From an uncultured Clostridium sp. (GTDB taxonomy: Bacteria; Bacillota; Clostridia; TANB77; CAG-508): a stretch of DNA of 64,000 nucleotides. This document shows positions 62,928 to 64,000 of this stretch, piece by piece (position 1 is the stretch's first letter; every line of letters begins with the position of its first letter). The stretch covers positions 1 to 64,000 of the forward strand of contig CAMBEE010000004.1 of NCBI GenBank assembly GCA_945865665.1, read 5' to 3'. The position numbers and the translations under genes are program-made. Under the pieces are notes generated by a model that made no database searches, was not told where the DNA came from, and was given only the letters and a program-made list of their open reading frames with translations.

Positions 62928-63497
62928 ATGAAAATATATGTAGTAAGACATGGACAAACAGACTGGAATGTAGCAGGAAAATGCCAAGGAAGAACAGATA
63001 TAGAATTAAACAACACAGGAATAGAACAAGCAAAAAACACAAAAGAACAATTAAAAAATTATAATATAGATTTGATAATATGCTCACCTTTGAAAAGAGC
63101 AATAAAAACAGCGGAAATATTAAATGAAGAAACAAAATGTAACATGATAGTTGATGAAAGATTAATAGAAAGATGTTGTGGTGAGGTTGAAGGAACAACA
63201 GAAGATGAGTGGCCTAGTATAGTTGATAATGAGGATATAGATATAATAAATAATTATAATTTAAATTGGAATGAAAAAGATATAGAACCAATACAAACTA
63301 TATGCAAAAGGGTATGGAATTTATTAGATGAGATACAAGAAAAATATAAAGATAAAAACATTTTACTAGTTACACATGGTGGAACTTGTAGAGCAATTAA
63401 TGCATATTTTAATGGAATTGGTGAAAATGGACATGTTCAGAGTGCTCATATAAAAAATTGTGAAATTAGAGAATTCGAATTTAGAAATAAGAACTAA
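62928..63497 (+). CDS. Histidine phosphatase family (phosphoglycerate-mutase-like) protein
   Basis: 189 residues. The RHG motif is IYVVRHGQTDWNVAGKCQGR, with the second His in LLVTHGGTCRAINAYF and the Arg in ICSPLKRAIKTAEIL. Members include cobC-type, phosphoglycerate mutase-like and broad phosphatases; the substrate is not clear here. ATG 62928 has GGGGAG upstream; an in-frame ATG at 62910 overlaps that site. Confidence 0.92.
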   Translation: MKIYVVRHGQTDWNVAGKCQGRTDIELNNTGIEQAKNTKEQLKNYNIDLIICSPLKRAIKTAEILNEETKCNMIVDERLIERCCGEVEGTTEDEWPSIVDNEDIDIINNYNLNWNEKDIEPIQTICKRVWNLLDEIQEKYKDKNILLVTHGGTCRAINAYFNGIGENGHVQSAHIKNCEIREFEFRNKN

Positions 63498-63526
63498 AAA
63501 TTAGGATATACAAAGGAATTAGAAAA

Positions 63527-64000
63527 ATGAAAAAATTATTAGTTAGTGATTATGACCAAACATTTTATTTGAATGATGAAGACATAGAAAAAAATAAAAA
63601 AAGTGTTGAGAATTTCAGAAAACAAGAAAATATTTTTATATTTGCAACAGGACGTTCATATTTTGATTTTATGAACAAGGCGGAACAATATAAATTAAAA
63701 TGGGACTATTTAATAATAAACCATGGAGCAACAATACTAGACAAAAACAATAATATTATTTCAAATTATACTATAGATAATGATGTAATAAAAAATATTA
63801 AAAAAGATTTAGAAATTGAAAAGGCAATAAAATATTTTTGTTGTAATCTAGAAAATAGCAGAACAAATTTTAATGATAAAGACCTAACAAAAATTTATGC
63901 AAAATATGAAAAGGATAAAGCAGAACAAATAAATTCTCTAATAAATAAAAAATATTCAGAGTTTGTTAATTGCTATTTGGTATCAGGAAATGCTGTTGAA
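63527..64000 (+). CDS. Cof-type HAD-IIB hydrolase (partial, runs off the window)
   Basis: 158 codons are visible with no stop. It starts MKKLLVSDYDQTFYLNDEDI, with the HAD nucleophile Asp in DYDQT, then FIFATGRSYFDFMNK (motif II Thr) and YLIINHGATILDKNNNI, which is the usual Cof/HAD-IIB order. Such proteins dephosphorylate sugar phosphates or cofactors. CAAAGGA lies upstream of the ATG, 29 bases after the previous stop. Confidence 0.85.
   Translation, partial: MKKLLVSDYDQTFYLNDEDIEKNKKSVENFRKQENIFIFATGRSYFDFMNKAEQYKLKWDYLIINHGATILDKNNNIISNYTIDNDVIKNIKKDLEIEKAIKYFCCNLENSRTNFNDKDLTKIYAKYEKDKAEQINSLINKKYSEFVNCYLVSGNAVE

Overview
The window is very AT-rich DNA with short intergenic gaps, strong AGGAG-type ribosome binding sites, many A-ending codons, TTG and GTG starts in addition to ATG, and all three stops used as stops. 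Together with spoIIIAA, a PadR regulator, Gram-positive wall enzymes, and a rubrerythrin / superoxide reductase / flavodiiron / rubredoxin cluster, this points to a strictly anaerobic, low-GC Gram-positive of the Clostridia, probably an uncultured gut-type lineage. The lineage is inference; no rRNA, tRNA or CRISPR array was seen.

Layout. 1-11.3 kb is a housekeeping block: miaB, a possible transglutaminase-fold protein, mutS, a frameshifted dapA on the minus strand, trpS, obg and lysS. 11.3-15.1 kb is regulatory and membrane: an ECF-like sigma factor with its membrane partner, then a PadR repressor with a clear promoter/operator palindrome and a SEDS (FtsW/RodA-like) protein in which the usual catalytic Asp is Asn. 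15.3-27.2 kb is an accessory island, all on the plus strand: four HAD 5'-nucleotidase-like domains (two fused to nucleoside hydrolases, one fused to a GNAT domain), a LOG-like phosphoribohydrolase, a 2H phosphoesterase, two HD proteins, a GNAT acetyltransferase and three multi-pass transporters, with gene debris inside it and at both edges. 27.6-30 kb is an oxygen-detoxification cluster that includes a 45-residue rubredoxin. 30-32.7 kb carries a decayed second copy of the sigma/membrane-partner pair and small genes. 32.7-50 kb returns to core functions: site-2 protease, tsaD, metallophosphoesterase, recG (frameshifted), envelope proteins, spoIIIAA without the rest of its operon, ftsY, a UPF0182 protein, tyrS, and a pseudopilin pair. 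50-64 kb holds a transposon-end remnant, a cytoplasmic alpha-amylase, hemolysin III, dgkA, a pentapeptide-repeat protein, trxB (frameshifted) with trxA, a DUF4173/DUF2975/HTH set, a class B PBP, a two-component system, a histidine phosphatase, and the start of a Cof-type HAD gene.

Genome-scale features. A family of short palindromes with a GGGACG-type core is scattered between genes in at least eleven places and looks like REP-type non-autonomous elements. Three conserved genes (dapA, recG, trxB) each carry exactly one extra base. Many core genes drift from A/C-ending codons at the 5' end to G/T-ending codons at the 3' end; the island genes seem to show this less.

The best candidate for an undescribed system is the 15.3-27.2 kb island. 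Its enzymes can be placed on one path (cyclic nucleotide or NMP to nucleoside to free base plus sugar) next to dedicated transporters. Function is inferred from domains only.
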